In this document: in pieces, positions 11,503 through 20,553 of the stretch
Position numbering within the stretch: the first letter of the stretch is position 1
Layout of the letters: each line of letters opens with the position of its first letter
Origin: Planoprotostelium fungivorum
Lineage: Eukaryota > Evosea > Variosea > Cavosteliida > Cavosteliaceae
Direction: 5' to 3'
DNA: 64,000 nt
NCBI GenBank assembly: GCA_003024175.1
Contig: MDYQ01000007.1
Location: forward strand, 1 to 64,000
Program-made: the position numbers and the translations under genes
The notes under the pieces: generated by a model
Database searches by the model: none
What the model was told of the DNA's origin: nothing
The model's input: the letters and a program-made list of their open reading frames with translations, nothing else

Positions 11503-13703
11503 CTACAATCCGCTGCGGGTCACCTTGTCTACCACCCACGTCTGCACACATCAGTACATCACATCGATGATCGCATCAAATCAAATCGACGATGTGAATG
11601 ACTCACACTCTTGTCATTGTAAGGAGGATATCTCAACTTGATGTCGAGAGAGTTGTACTTTGTCGATTTGATGACGGGTTTGCGGTGTACGAAGGTCTCG
11701 AATGTCTGCTTGCCTGTCATCTCATCAGCTTCCTCCCATCACATCCATCACGACTCACCGTGATAAGCTCCCAATCCTGATTCACCGACACCTACCATCA
11801 TCAGACATCAAATGAAATAAAACACCATACCTCCAAATGGCAATTTAGGATTCAAAAACTGAACGATGACGTCATTGTGCACGGCCGCTCCACTTCTCGT
11901 GTTGTTGATGACTCTCTCGGCCGTCGCCGAACTCTTGCTGAAGACGTAGAGGGCCAACGGAAGTGGCTTATCACGCCTGGAGGCACATCAGTCTTCACGC
12001 TTCGCTCAGACGGAGAGAAAGCAACGTGCGATGCATGTATAGAACAGATGTAGAGGATGACCTACAGGGATAAGATGGCCTCGTCGATGTTCTTGACGGA
12101 GACGATGGGTAAGACGGGACCGAAGATCTCGTCGGTCAGTAAGAGGGAGTTCTCTCTCGGTTCTCTAATATGAGTGAGAATCTGTCACTCAAACGACGAG
12201 AGAAGGAGGCTCACAAGATGATGGTGGGGGCTACGTATCTCTCTTCAGGGTCAGCGGTGCCTCCGTACACGACCTACCACCGTCAGATCGATCGGCTCGT
12301 TGTAGTCGATCACCTTTCCGTCGTCGAATAACTTGGATAATCGTACAGCGTGGTCCTTGCTGATGATGCGGCAGTACGACTTTGATGTTTTCGCGTCGCT
12401 TCCATAAAAGTTTTCAATGTGTTCCCTCAACTTCTCGACCAAGCTGGGAACGATGGACTCGTGGGCCAGAACATAATCGACTCCTATACCTACTCCAAGT
12501 CAGATGAAACTTGGTGGACTTGTCTCACAAGTCTGTCCGCAGTTGAAAAATTTTCCCCAAGCGATTCTCCTCGCAGTGAGGTCGAGATCGATGTTCGAAT
12601 CGACTGATGCCATCGTCAGACATTGTCCAGTGTGTCGTATCTACAACGAGGACTTCTCACCGATGCAAGGGTTCTTTCCTCCCAATTCGAGCGTCACGGT
12701 GGTCATGTGAAGGGCGGCGGCTTGGTACACTAGCTTTCCAACGGAGCATGAGCCTGTTATGGACGATGAGACACATCTCATCATCATCGATGTGGTATCA
12801 TCGTCACATCTATGATTCTCACCGGTGAAGAAGATATGATCCCATTTGTAAGAGATCAATTTGGTGATCAACGATGCACCTGCCATCACATCATCGTGCA
12901 TCCCAACACAACTTCTCACCCCCCGTGCTCTCTATGGCGTAAGCTCTTCCGTCGAGATATCTTCGTGTGTGTCAACGTCTATTCACGTGAACATCATCTA
13001 ACCTGGGCAACAGATCGTGCAGCGTGAGGGACGTGTTGATCGAATGTCTAGATAGTTTGAGTAGAACTGTGTTGCCTCCAGCGATGGCTCCTATGAGAGG
13101 AACGATGGCCAAGTTGATGGGGTAGTTCCATGGACTGAAGAATGAGATCGACTGACGGTGATATGGAGGATGGACTCACCTCATGATCAGAACGGTACCT
13201 TTCGGCTCCGCGTAGAGCTCGGAAGACGCGGGGTGGATGCTGATGGGAGTGGACACCTGATTCGTGTCACGGTGTGATGTTCCAATCGATGTTGTCGTAC
13301 CGATTGAGGAGACAGCCATTTGTCGAGGTTCTTGATCGTCTCGTCTAATTCGTTGAGAGGTAAATTGATCTCGGATGCCAGGACCTGGAATGATGATATA
13401 TCAGCCACTTGACAATCAATCGGATAGAACAGAGGATGTCACCTCGAATTCAACCTGCTTTCCCAGGTCCTTCTGAACGGCCTGTGACGATGTCAGAGAT
13501 GTGTATGGAGATCATACGGAAGATGTCCATACCTCAATCAACCGACTCTTGTTGTCTATAAACATCTTTCTCAAGCTCTTCAGCTGCGCTAAGCGAAATG
13601 AAGGAGGGAGTGTGACTCCCTCAAAGAATGTCTGTCTCAGTGCTTCAACGACATCGCCGAGGTTGGCTTCTGAAACTTGATGGTGAGGATATACGACCGA
13701 CAT
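11503..13703 (-). CDS. Aldehyde dehydrogenase (class 3-like)
   Basis: NAD(P)-dependent oxidation of aldehydes to acids. The start at 13703 reads [20 protein letters not shown], followed by [20 protein letters not shown], typical of the ALDH3 group. Conserved parts in order: [19 protein letters not shown] with the general-base Glu, [15 protein letters not shown] with the catalytic Cys, [16 protein letters not shown], and the C-terminal [18 protein letters not shown] and LRYPPYNDK. The gene ends VDKVTRSGL. About ten short introns. Length near 500 residues, as expected. I see no strong C-terminal membrane anchor, so the cytosol is likely. Substrate cannot be told from sequence; fatty or aromatic aldehydes are usual for the class. 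Confidence 0.9.
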
Positions 13704-13876
13704 GTGGATGTTACTGTCTATGCGGAAATAGAGTCAACACTTCCGCTCGGCACAACCGATTGAAACACGCAAAATTGACAACACATGGGACACCGATCGA
13801 GCTCAATTGTGTCTTAATTGATGCGATTAATTCGAGGAGGTCTTTATCAGAGTGTGGAATAGAACACGGGGAGAAT

Positions 13877-14757
13877 TTACTCCTCAGATCTCTTGGCCTT
13901 GATCTCAGCCAGCTTGGTAGCAACTCTCTCCTTTCTCTGGGCGTAGGTGAGTCTGACCTGCTTGGCGTGCTTGTTGTCGGCGGGCTTGCCCTTGGTGCTC
14001 TTGACGGCAGCGGGGTTCGCTCTGATGGCAGCAAAGGTCTTGCCCCATCTTCCCTCAATGTCCTCAGCCTTGACTCCAGCCTTGATGTAAGAGCTGAATT
14101 GTCTCTGGAATCTCTCGGGGTCCTCCTCCTTCAAGCTCTTCATGTAGTCGGCAACGTGGCCTCCAAAGATGTGCTTCTTCAGGACCTGATCACATCCATC
14201 AGCATCACGCCGTGTCATCATCATGCACAAGGATAGAACCTATCTCACCTCAGCGTCGAGCCTCTTGGCCTCGTTATTGTAACCAACGAATCTCTTCTCA
14301 GTGTGGGGGATGTTGAGTCCTCCGTTGGTGGCTCCCTTGAGGGCGGCAAAGACCTTAGGTGGTTCTCTTCAGTCCAATGTCGAGAACAGCATAGAAGGGC
14401 GTCCATCTCCTCGACGTTGTAGTCCTCTCCGCTGATGGCCTCGTTACCCTTGTACTTGTCGGCCAAGTTGAACTTGGTCAGGGTACGTCTGGCAGCCAAC
14501 AGACCGGTAGCGTAGGCAGCAGAGTAGTTGGTCAGACCTCCTGGGGCTCTGTAGCGGGGGGGCTTGTGGGAATAGGCAGCAACGTGGACGACATCTCCAA
14601 CGATCTTGCGTTGGATTTGGTGAAACAGACAACTGGTCGTCTTCTTCTTCAACTCCTTCTCAACAGATTGGATTTGAATGAGATCGACCAGATCATCAGC
14701 CAGGAAGTCCTTGGCGTAGTACTTCACGACGAAGGTGGATTGACTGAATTGGACCAT
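13877..14757 (-). pseudogene. RPL5: Ribosomal protein L5 (uL18), damaged or aberrant copy
   Basis: From about residue 55 to the end this is clearly eukaryotic L5 (uL18): [79 protein letters not shown], ending KLAEIKAKRSEE. An intron of usual type lies near 14190-14250, so it is not a processed retrocopy. Two faults are visible. After VEEMD (about 14400) and after LKRTT (about 14350) the L5 frame is lost by small deletions. The first ~50 residues (MVQFSQSTFVVKYYAKDFL...) do not match the very conserved L5 N-terminus. The start ATG also lies in a motif shared with nearby repeats. Either this is a duplicated, decaying copy with the good gene elsewhere, or the assembly has errors here. Confidence 0.7.
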
Positions 14758-14775
14758 TGAGAAAAAACAAGAATA
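14744..14775 (-). repeat. Pyrimidine-rich start motif shared with nearby repeats
   Basis: On the minus strand this reads TATTCTTGTTTTTTCTCAAT and continues GGTCCAATTCAG. It contains the ATG of the L5-like frame. Near-identical plus-strand copies lie at 15315-15346, 16264-16286 and 18550-18574. The long C/T tract just before the ATG resembles the 5' oligopyrimidine tract of ribosomal-protein mRNAs. This suggests that the repeats carry a piece of an L5 promoter/start region, or that a repeat supplied this one. Confidence 0.65.
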
Positions 14776-14963
14776 TACAAACCTAATAGCTCAAAAAAAC
14801 GAGCACCTTTTTTTGCAACTACTTGCTGTCTCCTTTTGAGTTTCTAGCAATCTTACGTTTCACAATGCCAAATTCTATCAAAATTGATACATGTTATGTT
14901 GTTTTGCAAAATTAGATCTGATAATCAGGTAATGGAACAAAAAAATTCACAGAAATCCAAATT

Positions 14964-15345
14964 ATTACTCACCGCGCGTGCGCGGACAGCTCAATTTTGG
15001 CATATTTTACAGTATTTTTTGCATGCTTCAGTGATAATTTATGTCATTTTTTGTCATATAATGTACAAACAAAGTTCAAACATGTAGATTACAGTTGATT
15101 TCAACAACTGAATTGAGAGTAAGTTGATTCTGACACAAGATTGAATTAGTAGTGCACAACACCTGGCTGAGAGACAAACATTTCTGGAAATAACATACAT
15201 AGTTTGTCATATCCTTCTAAATTGCATTTTGCTTCACCATTTCTGCATAAGATATCAACAAGGTCGTAAAACTTCTTTAATTACAGTCACTTTGGCATTT
15301 GCAGATTCCTACGCATTCTTGTTTTTTCTCAATGGTCCAATCTGA
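14964..15345 (+). repeat. ~370-bp diverged direct repeat, copy A
   Basis: Shares order and many phrases with 15928-16290: GGACAGCTC, ACATGTAGATTACAGTTGA, TTCACAACGCCTGGC-like, AACAAGGTCGTAAAACTTC, GTCACTTTGGCATTT, TCTCAATGGTCCAAT. By eye the copies are around three-quarters identical, with small indels. It opens with a GC palindrome (CCGCGCGTGCGCGG). A partial third copy of the right part lies at about 18500-18574. This looks like an old short non-autonomous element. Confidence 0.7.
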
Positions 15346-15770
15346 GTTTGGGCTTCTCGAAGTAAAAGTTTGTCATGTTATTTGTGATCAACTTCTATAG
15401 GAGAGTCTGATTTGTTGCCTTTGGAAAATTGCTCTCTTCGTCCAACAGAGAGAAGATACCTAACCTGTAGCCTCGGTCAAATGTGGCACATTACTGTGAT
15501 GACTCACGGTTTCTTCTTGATGAGGTCCAGACAGACTTGGTTGTCTACAAAATCGATCTTTATGTAAGAGATTGCTCTGTTCAACTGCCTTTCCATCCTT
15601 GATGCAGATGAGATCAGCTCCTTGGACAGTCAACAGTCTGTGGGTGCTCGTAGTTTGTCATCCTCATCCCTGAATGCTCATCAGCAACAGGTGCTATAAC
15701 CTCAATGCACCTTCCAACACTTCTTGAACGAGTTTCTCGGATTCCAAATCCAAGTGTCATGACTACTGTC

Positions 15771-15935
15771 AGACATAAGACCAAGTCTGTGAGAGATCAC
15801 AGACGCACCAAATAATTGCCCTGATTACAACGGCCAGAGTTTCCCCAAATTTCCGACTTTTGGGAAACACGTCCATGACTTTTATTGGACATTTCTACGT
15901 TCAAGAATGAACAATTTGAACACAATAAAATCACT
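15771..15935 (+). repeat. Hairpin-bearing direct repeat, copy 1
   Basis: These 165 bases match 19272-19466 almost perfectly; copy 2 has about 30 extra bases in the middle. A perfect 8-bp stem with a GAGA loop lies at 15785-15804 (GTCTGTGA/TCACAGAC). A second stem further on pairs GTTTCCC with GGGAAAC. Both copies end CAATAAAATCACT. The repeat is non-coding by eye and may be a small structured non-autonomous element or an RNA-like unit. Confidence 0.75.
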
Positions 15936-16290
15936 CACTGTGCGTATGCAGACAGCTCGATTTCAAGTATTTTTCTGTATTTTTGCATGTGTCATTGAGA
16001 AGTCATGTGATTTTTGTCATATTTTCTGCACCAAAAAAGACCAAACATGTAGATTACAGTTGAATTCAACAATTGACTGTTCAATTGAGCATAAGTCTTG
16101 TCTGACACATGGTCAAATAGGCAGTTCACAACGCCTGGCAGAGAGACAAGAATTTCTGGACAAAGCATATATACTTTGTTGTATCATTCCTCAATTGCAT
16201 CACCAATTCTGTGTAACAAATCAACAAGGTTGTAAAACTTCATTAATTACTGTCACTTTGGCATTTTTCTCAATGGTCCAATTCAGCCAA
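15928..16290 (+). repeat. ~370-bp diverged direct repeat, copy B
   Basis: Second copy of the element at 14964-15345, in the same orientation. It starts right at the end of the hairpin repeat (15771-15935) and ends at the shared TCTCAATGGTCCAATTCAG motif. The junction suggests that one element inserted next to or inside another. Confidence 0.7.
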
Positions 16291-16394
16291 TTTCTGTACA
16301 TCTGTTGCAATGCAAGTAGTCCCTGATTCACAATCACACTGAGTTGAAGGACATCAAAATTGTTTGAATCATGGAACAATCATAGATTGTTGGA

Positions 16395-16475
16395 GCTACT
16401 GCAAGAGACAAATCAAAAAAATACATTGATTTAGAGTGATTTTCCTTGGGGGGCTCTTGACATTTTTTTAGAGGG
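16395..16475 (+). repeat. Direct repeat flanking the transposase, left copy
   Basis: An ~80-base phrase containing AAATCAAAAAAATACAT and TTTAGAGTGATTTTC, then GGGCTCTTG. It recurs at 17700-17777 in the same orientation with roughly 85% identity by eye. The two copies stand on either side of the DDE transposase. Confidence 0.75.
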
Positions 16476-16525
16476 CTGTGGATAGTTAACCATCAAGTGT
16501 CATCCTGAATAAATTAGAATTAAAG

Positions 16526-16576
16526 ATGACAAAACTTCATATCTTTTTTATATGTGTAATTGAGAAGTTTTGTCAT
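16526..16576. repeat. Perfect 13-bp inverted repeat (hairpin)
   Basis: ATGACAAAACTTC at 16526-16538 pairs exactly with GAAGTTTTGTCAT at 16564-16576 across a 25-base AT-rich loop. It lies about 100 bases beyond the transposase stop codon. It could be a transcription end signal, or two short terminal inverted repeats closed up around a lost centre. Confidence 0.7.
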
Positions 16577-16679
16577 TGAGGGTCAACCCCAATTTTGAAA
16601 TGGGAAAATGAATGAGTTTTCCGTGTTGACCCGAAACACGAAAACACAATCACGAGTTTGCATGCTCTGAGTTGTTCTT

Positions 16680-17592
16680 TTATACTCCAACTTTCTGAAT
16701 GTTGTTGGCGGCCATAGCGATGAACACGGTGTGAGTGAGACCTCTGGAAGGTCCTCTGTAAGGGTGGCGTAGAACAGCCCATTTTTTCTTGATTTGGGCA
16801 AATGGGCGCTCCACACGCGAGCAAAGGGCAGTCAGTTGGTGGTTCCTCTTCTCTTGGACCTTGGTTGTGCTCAATAGGGCCTCATCATTGTCGGAGGTGT
16901 CGGGATCTCTGTGCTTTCCGCCTGTCACATAGAACTTCGGGTTGCAGAAGAGCTCTTTCCCAATGGCAAAGTGAGCATCTGTGGTGATATGACCTCCCTG
17001 AAGTAGTTGGACGAGCGTAGATTGTTCCTATTCAAGAATGAAGCCGTCATAGGTCTTGGGTGAGTAGCCACCGCGCATGAGGCACACCCCTTGCCGTCGG
17101 ATAGACACATAAATCTGAGCCCTGGATGGTTCTCCTTGAAGGAATGGTGACAGTCGTTGTATTCCTGACGAGCTGACGACTTGGACAATGAAAAATACAC
17201 GCTGTCCATGAAAAGATTGATCTTGCAGAGCCATCTCGCTCTCCAGGCGCTGATCGTGTTGCGATTCCACTCCTCGCTGTCTCCTACAGTGATGTGGAGC
17301 TTGCCCCAAAAGAAAGCAGCGGTTTTCATCTTGCTGGAGTTGTGGTTCATGCTGTTGTGTCCCAGACGAAAGCCGAGGTCGATCTCCCTCTCAATGTGAC
17401 TCCAGCCGTGGCCCTTCAAATCGTGGTATAAGCAGACCACCATGTTTGCCTTTGCCAGAGACGCAATCTGTCATTGCCAACTAGCTTGAAAAAATCCAAA
17501 AGGTTGTCATACGCCACAGGACCAAACTGCTCTCTGATGAACTTTCTGGCATCCTTGAACGAGATCCAAGGAGTGTATGATTTGTCACTCAT
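16680..17592 (-). mobile_element. DDE transposase, IS5/PIF-Harbinger-like, frameshifted
   Basis: A cut-and-paste transposase read on the minus strand from MSDKSYTPWISFKDARKF (ATG at 17592). Segments in order are an N-terminal helical part; GHGWSHIEREIDLGFRLGHN, which looks like a helix-turn-helix; LFMDSVYFSL with a candidate first Asp; LSDGKG continuing in another frame as VCLMRGGYSPKTYDGF; ITTDAHFAIGKEL with a candidate second Asp; and VERPFAQIKKKWAVLRHPYR with the final Glu, typical of DDE_Tnp_4/HARBI1-type enzymes. At least three frame changes are needed (near 17465, 17095 and 17030-16930), so it is inactive. It is flanked by an ~80-bp direct repeat, and its base use is that of the AT-rich island. 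Superfamily is likely, exact family unsure. Confidence 0.75.
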
Positions 17593-17699
17593 TGATTGTC
17601 ATTTGTTGTTCATCACTGGTTGTCTAGGTCACTGGGGCCGCATTGCGTTGTAATGGAAAGGAAGTCAATCAAACCACAGAACAGTCATGGAGTGATAGA

Positions 17700-17777
17700 A
17701 CTATTGCAAGAGATAAATCAAAAAAATACATCGATTTAGAGTGATTTTCTTTGGGAGGGCTCTTGTCATTTTTTCGA
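17700..17777 (+). repeat. Direct repeat flanking the transposase, right copy
   Basis: Right-hand partner of 16395-16475, in the same orientation. The pair encloses the transposase, as terminal direct repeats or two solo copies of a small element would. Confidence 0.7.
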
Positions 17778-17802
17778 GGTGTTTTCGATAATTAAGAATA
17801 TT

Positions 17803-17955
17803 TTTTTAATACATCTGTAAGTTATAAATAAAACAAAAGGGGAAAAAAGACAAAGAAAAAAAGAGGGGACAGAGAGACAAAAATGATCTGTATTAACCGA
17901 TAGATTAGTTAAGTTAATTAAAATAGAATTGAAGAAGAAAGATAAACAAACAATA
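17803..17955 (+). repeat. A/G-rich diverged direct repeat, copy 1
   Basis: Shares with 18621-18756 the series TTATAAATAAAACAAAAGG, GACAAAGAA, CAGAGA-ACAAAAA, and GATAAACAAACAATA in the same order. Spacing differs by small indels. There is no coding potential of note. Confidence 0.6.
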
Positions 17956-18035
17956 ATGTTCATATTTTTTGTAAAATATGCATCATGGTCAGCTACAATA
18001 TTCTCTATCATATTAATTAAATCATGACTGCGTAG

Positions 18036-18275
18036 TTGAAAACAAAGCTGTGTTCAATTGATTGTGCAGAAATGGCTTGGCTAAGAGCTAAAAAGGTGTT
18101 CCAAAAGTGTGTTGAGCAATATGATAATCCTGATGCTAAATATGAGCAGTACAAGATTATACCATATAGTGGATTGAGAAACTCAGCATATGAGAAAGAA
18201 TTGAGTGCTGTTCATACAACTTCTTCTCATTACAAACAGAGCAACAGTGTTAAGACCACAGCTGCCTTCTTGTGA
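18036..18275 (+). CDS. Hypothetical 79-residue ORF with AT-rich codons
   Basis: ATG at 18036 opens a 79-codon frame, MKTKLCSIDCAEMAWLRAKK...AKYEQYKIIPYSGLRNSAYE, ending KTTAAFL. The middle looks protein-like (alternating charged and aromatic residues), but codons are A/T-rich, unlike the neighbouring genes. Its 3' end runs into the Fic-related repeat at 18263-18395. It is probably a fragment of a mobile or imported gene; no family recognised. Confidence 0.3.
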   Translation: MKTKLCSIDCAEMAWLRAKKVFQKCVEQYDNPDAKYEQYKIIPYSGLRNSAYEKELSAVHTTSSHYKQSNSVKTTAAFL

Positions 18276-18395
18276 GCAATGAACATTCCACCATATTTGA
18301 TGATTTGACTCTGGATCAGACATTTTCCAAATTGTCTCTGTTTAATGATCAATGACCTCAGTAATATAGATCACAAGGCCATTGGTAAATATTCA
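18263..18395 (-). repeat. Dispersed copy of the Fic-region tail (matches 33895-34065)
   Basis: The phrase GAGCAATGAACATTCCACCA and the following TGATGATTTGACT...ATCACAAGGCCATTGGT correspond stretch by stretch to 33895-34065 in the same orientation. On the minus strand both copies carry a helix-like EVIDH-ET fragment that follows a Fic domain at the other site. This copy is shorter and more diverged, and is fossil sequence. Confidence 0.65.
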
Positions 18396-18620
18396 AATGG
18401 AAGCACCCACTTTGTCTCCTAATTGCATTCATTCCAATATAGTGTAGGGAGATGATGTTATGCTTGCATTTAAGTTATGCATTGTGCCATCAAAACAATG
18501 TAAAACTTCATCAATTACATTCACTTTGGCATTTGCTGACTCCTATGTGTTCTTGTTTTCTCAATGGTCTGATTACACTGTATGGTATTCAGTCTGGCAC
18601 TTGATGTTTAATAAAATGTT

Positions 18621-18756
18621 TTGAATACACATATAACTTATAAACAAAATAAAAGGAGGACAAAGAAGAAGAAAAGAAGGAGTCAGAGATACAAAAACAA
18701 TCAATATTAACGAAATAAGATAGGATTGCAGAAGATAGATAAACAAACAATATAAT
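18621..18756 (+). repeat. A/G-rich diverged direct repeat, copy 2
   Basis: Partner of 17803-17955 in the same orientation. Together with the other repeat pairs it shows that the island grew by several rounds of duplication. Confidence 0.6.
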
Positions 18757-19271
18757 ATAGCTGGGAGAGAATTTCCCCCAGCTTTTTAGGTAGGATAATG
18801 GTCATCATATTGAAGCAGAGAACGGAGAAATTCAATATTCTTCTCAACAACAAGGGGTCAACTCCCCACCCCCAGTGTACCCAGGGACCCCACACCACCC
18901 AGGCAACAATCTTACCCATATCTACCTGTGTACATATGTCCAGAATGATTGCTATACCCCACCCCCTCCCAGTACCTCAATTCACATATATCTCTTTTAC
19001 TACTTTTTTCCAGGTCTCCTCACTGGACTGCAGAGTCCAATGTTATCAGTTGGCCAACAATGGCTTAGCAGCCCCTAACGGGGTCAAACTGATATCTGGA
19101 TAAAACCTGCACCTTGAGAATGTTCAAGGTGGCAATAGGATGGGACAAGATCTGATGTGACAATCATTGTGAGTTCCTTTTCAATGAATGTGCATTGAAT
19201 GTGTTTCTTGCTGAGATTTCTCCGAGATTTCTCCAGGTTTCCAATTTGTCAGTGATGTCAAATGTTGGGCC

Positions 19272-19466
19272 AGACATAAGACCAAGTCCGTGAGAGATCA
19301 CGGACGCACCAAATAATTGCCCTGATTACACCGACCGGAGTTTCCCCAAATTTCCGACTTTTGGGAAACACGCCTTTTCACGGAAACATTTCACCAGCTC
19401 TTTCCATGACTTTTATTGGACATTTCTACGTTCAAGAATGAACAATTTGAACACAATAAAATCACT
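19272..19466 (+). repeat. Hairpin-bearing direct repeat, copy 2
   Basis: Copy 2 of the repeat at 15771-15935, in the same orientation, longer by about 30 bases around 19370-19400. The first stem here is GTCCGTGA/TCACGGAC (19286-19305) with the same GAGA loop. Compared with copy 1, one C-G pair is replaced by T-A on both arms, so pairing is kept. The two copies bracket a 3.3-kb block holding the transposase. Confidence 0.75.
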
Positions 19467-20216
19467 TCTCAAGTCTTCCACATACCAGCAGTTGTCACTC
19501 TTCTTTATCATTCTACGGGGTCTAAGGACCTCAGTATGTCTGCATATTAGTGCGAGTTTCCAAAATGAGCACTCCTGCCTCCTCCATACCAGACCATTTG
19601 CCACACATAAATAGATGTGCACTAGAAGAGCATACATGTGGTCGTTATTCTACTGTATTGAATGTCCAGCCATTTACTCTCCTGGTTTGCCACTTCACTG
19701 CCTGGGAATTGTATCACTGATACTTGACCAGTTGTATATATCCCATTTGAGAACCTCCCTTCATTCAGTGGATGCAAGATGGACCCTTAGAATTCCTATC
19801 CAACTTGAAGCCTTACACCCAAGCCTGGCCCACCACCATTGCCAAGGGGAATTCAGGTGAGACGTCCCCAAACCCCGTCTCGTTGTAGATCAACTTACCC
19901 CAGCAGGGACCATGGTCCATTTCCCTTTGGACTGAAATGAGAATACCATGTACAATGATGAATGGCTATTCTTCTGAAGTCTTCTGCACAGGAAGCAACC
20001 AGCAGTTGTCACTCTTCTTACTCACATTGGGTTGAGGGACCTCACAGCATTCCCGCCAACTCTTGTTCTCTTCTGTTGGACACAGAATCATACTTGCTTC
20101 TCTGTGTATGAAATACCAATTCAGTTCATAATCACGTTGTAATGATATGTGATAATCGTGAAGCTTTCACTGAAGGACACCGGCCTCTGTGGCTTCCCTG
20201 AGGACGTTAAGAGGCT

Positions 20217-20363
20217 TCAACTCATGTCTTTGACGTACATATCAAGGTCAAGAGAGGCTGAAAACCCAGGATTAGACGAAGGCCGAGTCTTCTTCTGAAC
20301 TCCTTTAAAACGAAGAGTCACCGTCTCCTGTTGTTTCTTTGTATATGTCTTGGTCTTTGTCAT
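20217..20363 (-). CDS. Small basic ORF of 48 residues
   Basis: An uninterrupted ATG-to-stop frame reading MTKTKTYTKKQQETVTLRFK, then a Lys/Pro/Ser stretch and NPGFSASLDLDMYVKDMS. It is Lys- and Thr-rich with GC content like the host genes rather than the AT-rich island. It lies head-to-head with SDE2 (190 bases between starts), so a shared promoter is possible. No family recognised; it could be a true small gene or a chance frame. Confidence 0.35.
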   Translation of the reverse strand: MTKTKTYTKKQQETVTLRFKGVQKKTRPSSNPGFSASLDLDMYVKDMS

Positions 20364-20553
20364 TGTCTTGTGGGATGTGAGGCGAAGTCTTAGCAGAAGT
20401 CTAGGAAAGAGCCTGACTTTCTATTTCCTGAGATTTGGGTCGAGCCTCTACCTGCCTGGCCGAGATCTGGGGAAAGTGAAATCAGTTGAATTATAATTCG
20501 TCTTTTTTTGTTGTTTTTTTGCAAAGCACATCAACACCACTCAAGAATCATTC

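Larger units (their letters stand above)
14758..20216. other. AT-rich island of nested repeats and transposon remains
   Basis: This stretch is visibly richer in A and T than the flanking genes. It lacks recognisable host genes and is made of several families of diverged direct repeats placed around a DDE transposase, each listed separately. It reads as a heterochromatin-like graveyard of small mobile elements between the L5 copy and SDE2. About 18,770-19,270 and 19,560-20,200 hold unique, non-coding-looking sequence, apart from a short repeated phrase (CCAGCAGTTGTCACTCTTCT) at about 19,486 and 19,999. Confidence 0.75.

Noticed and set aside
13628-14236. A 202-codon plus-strand frame opposite the L5 copy.
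   Set aside because: Leu/Ser/Gly-rich shadow of the L5 coding strand; it shows no family likeness.
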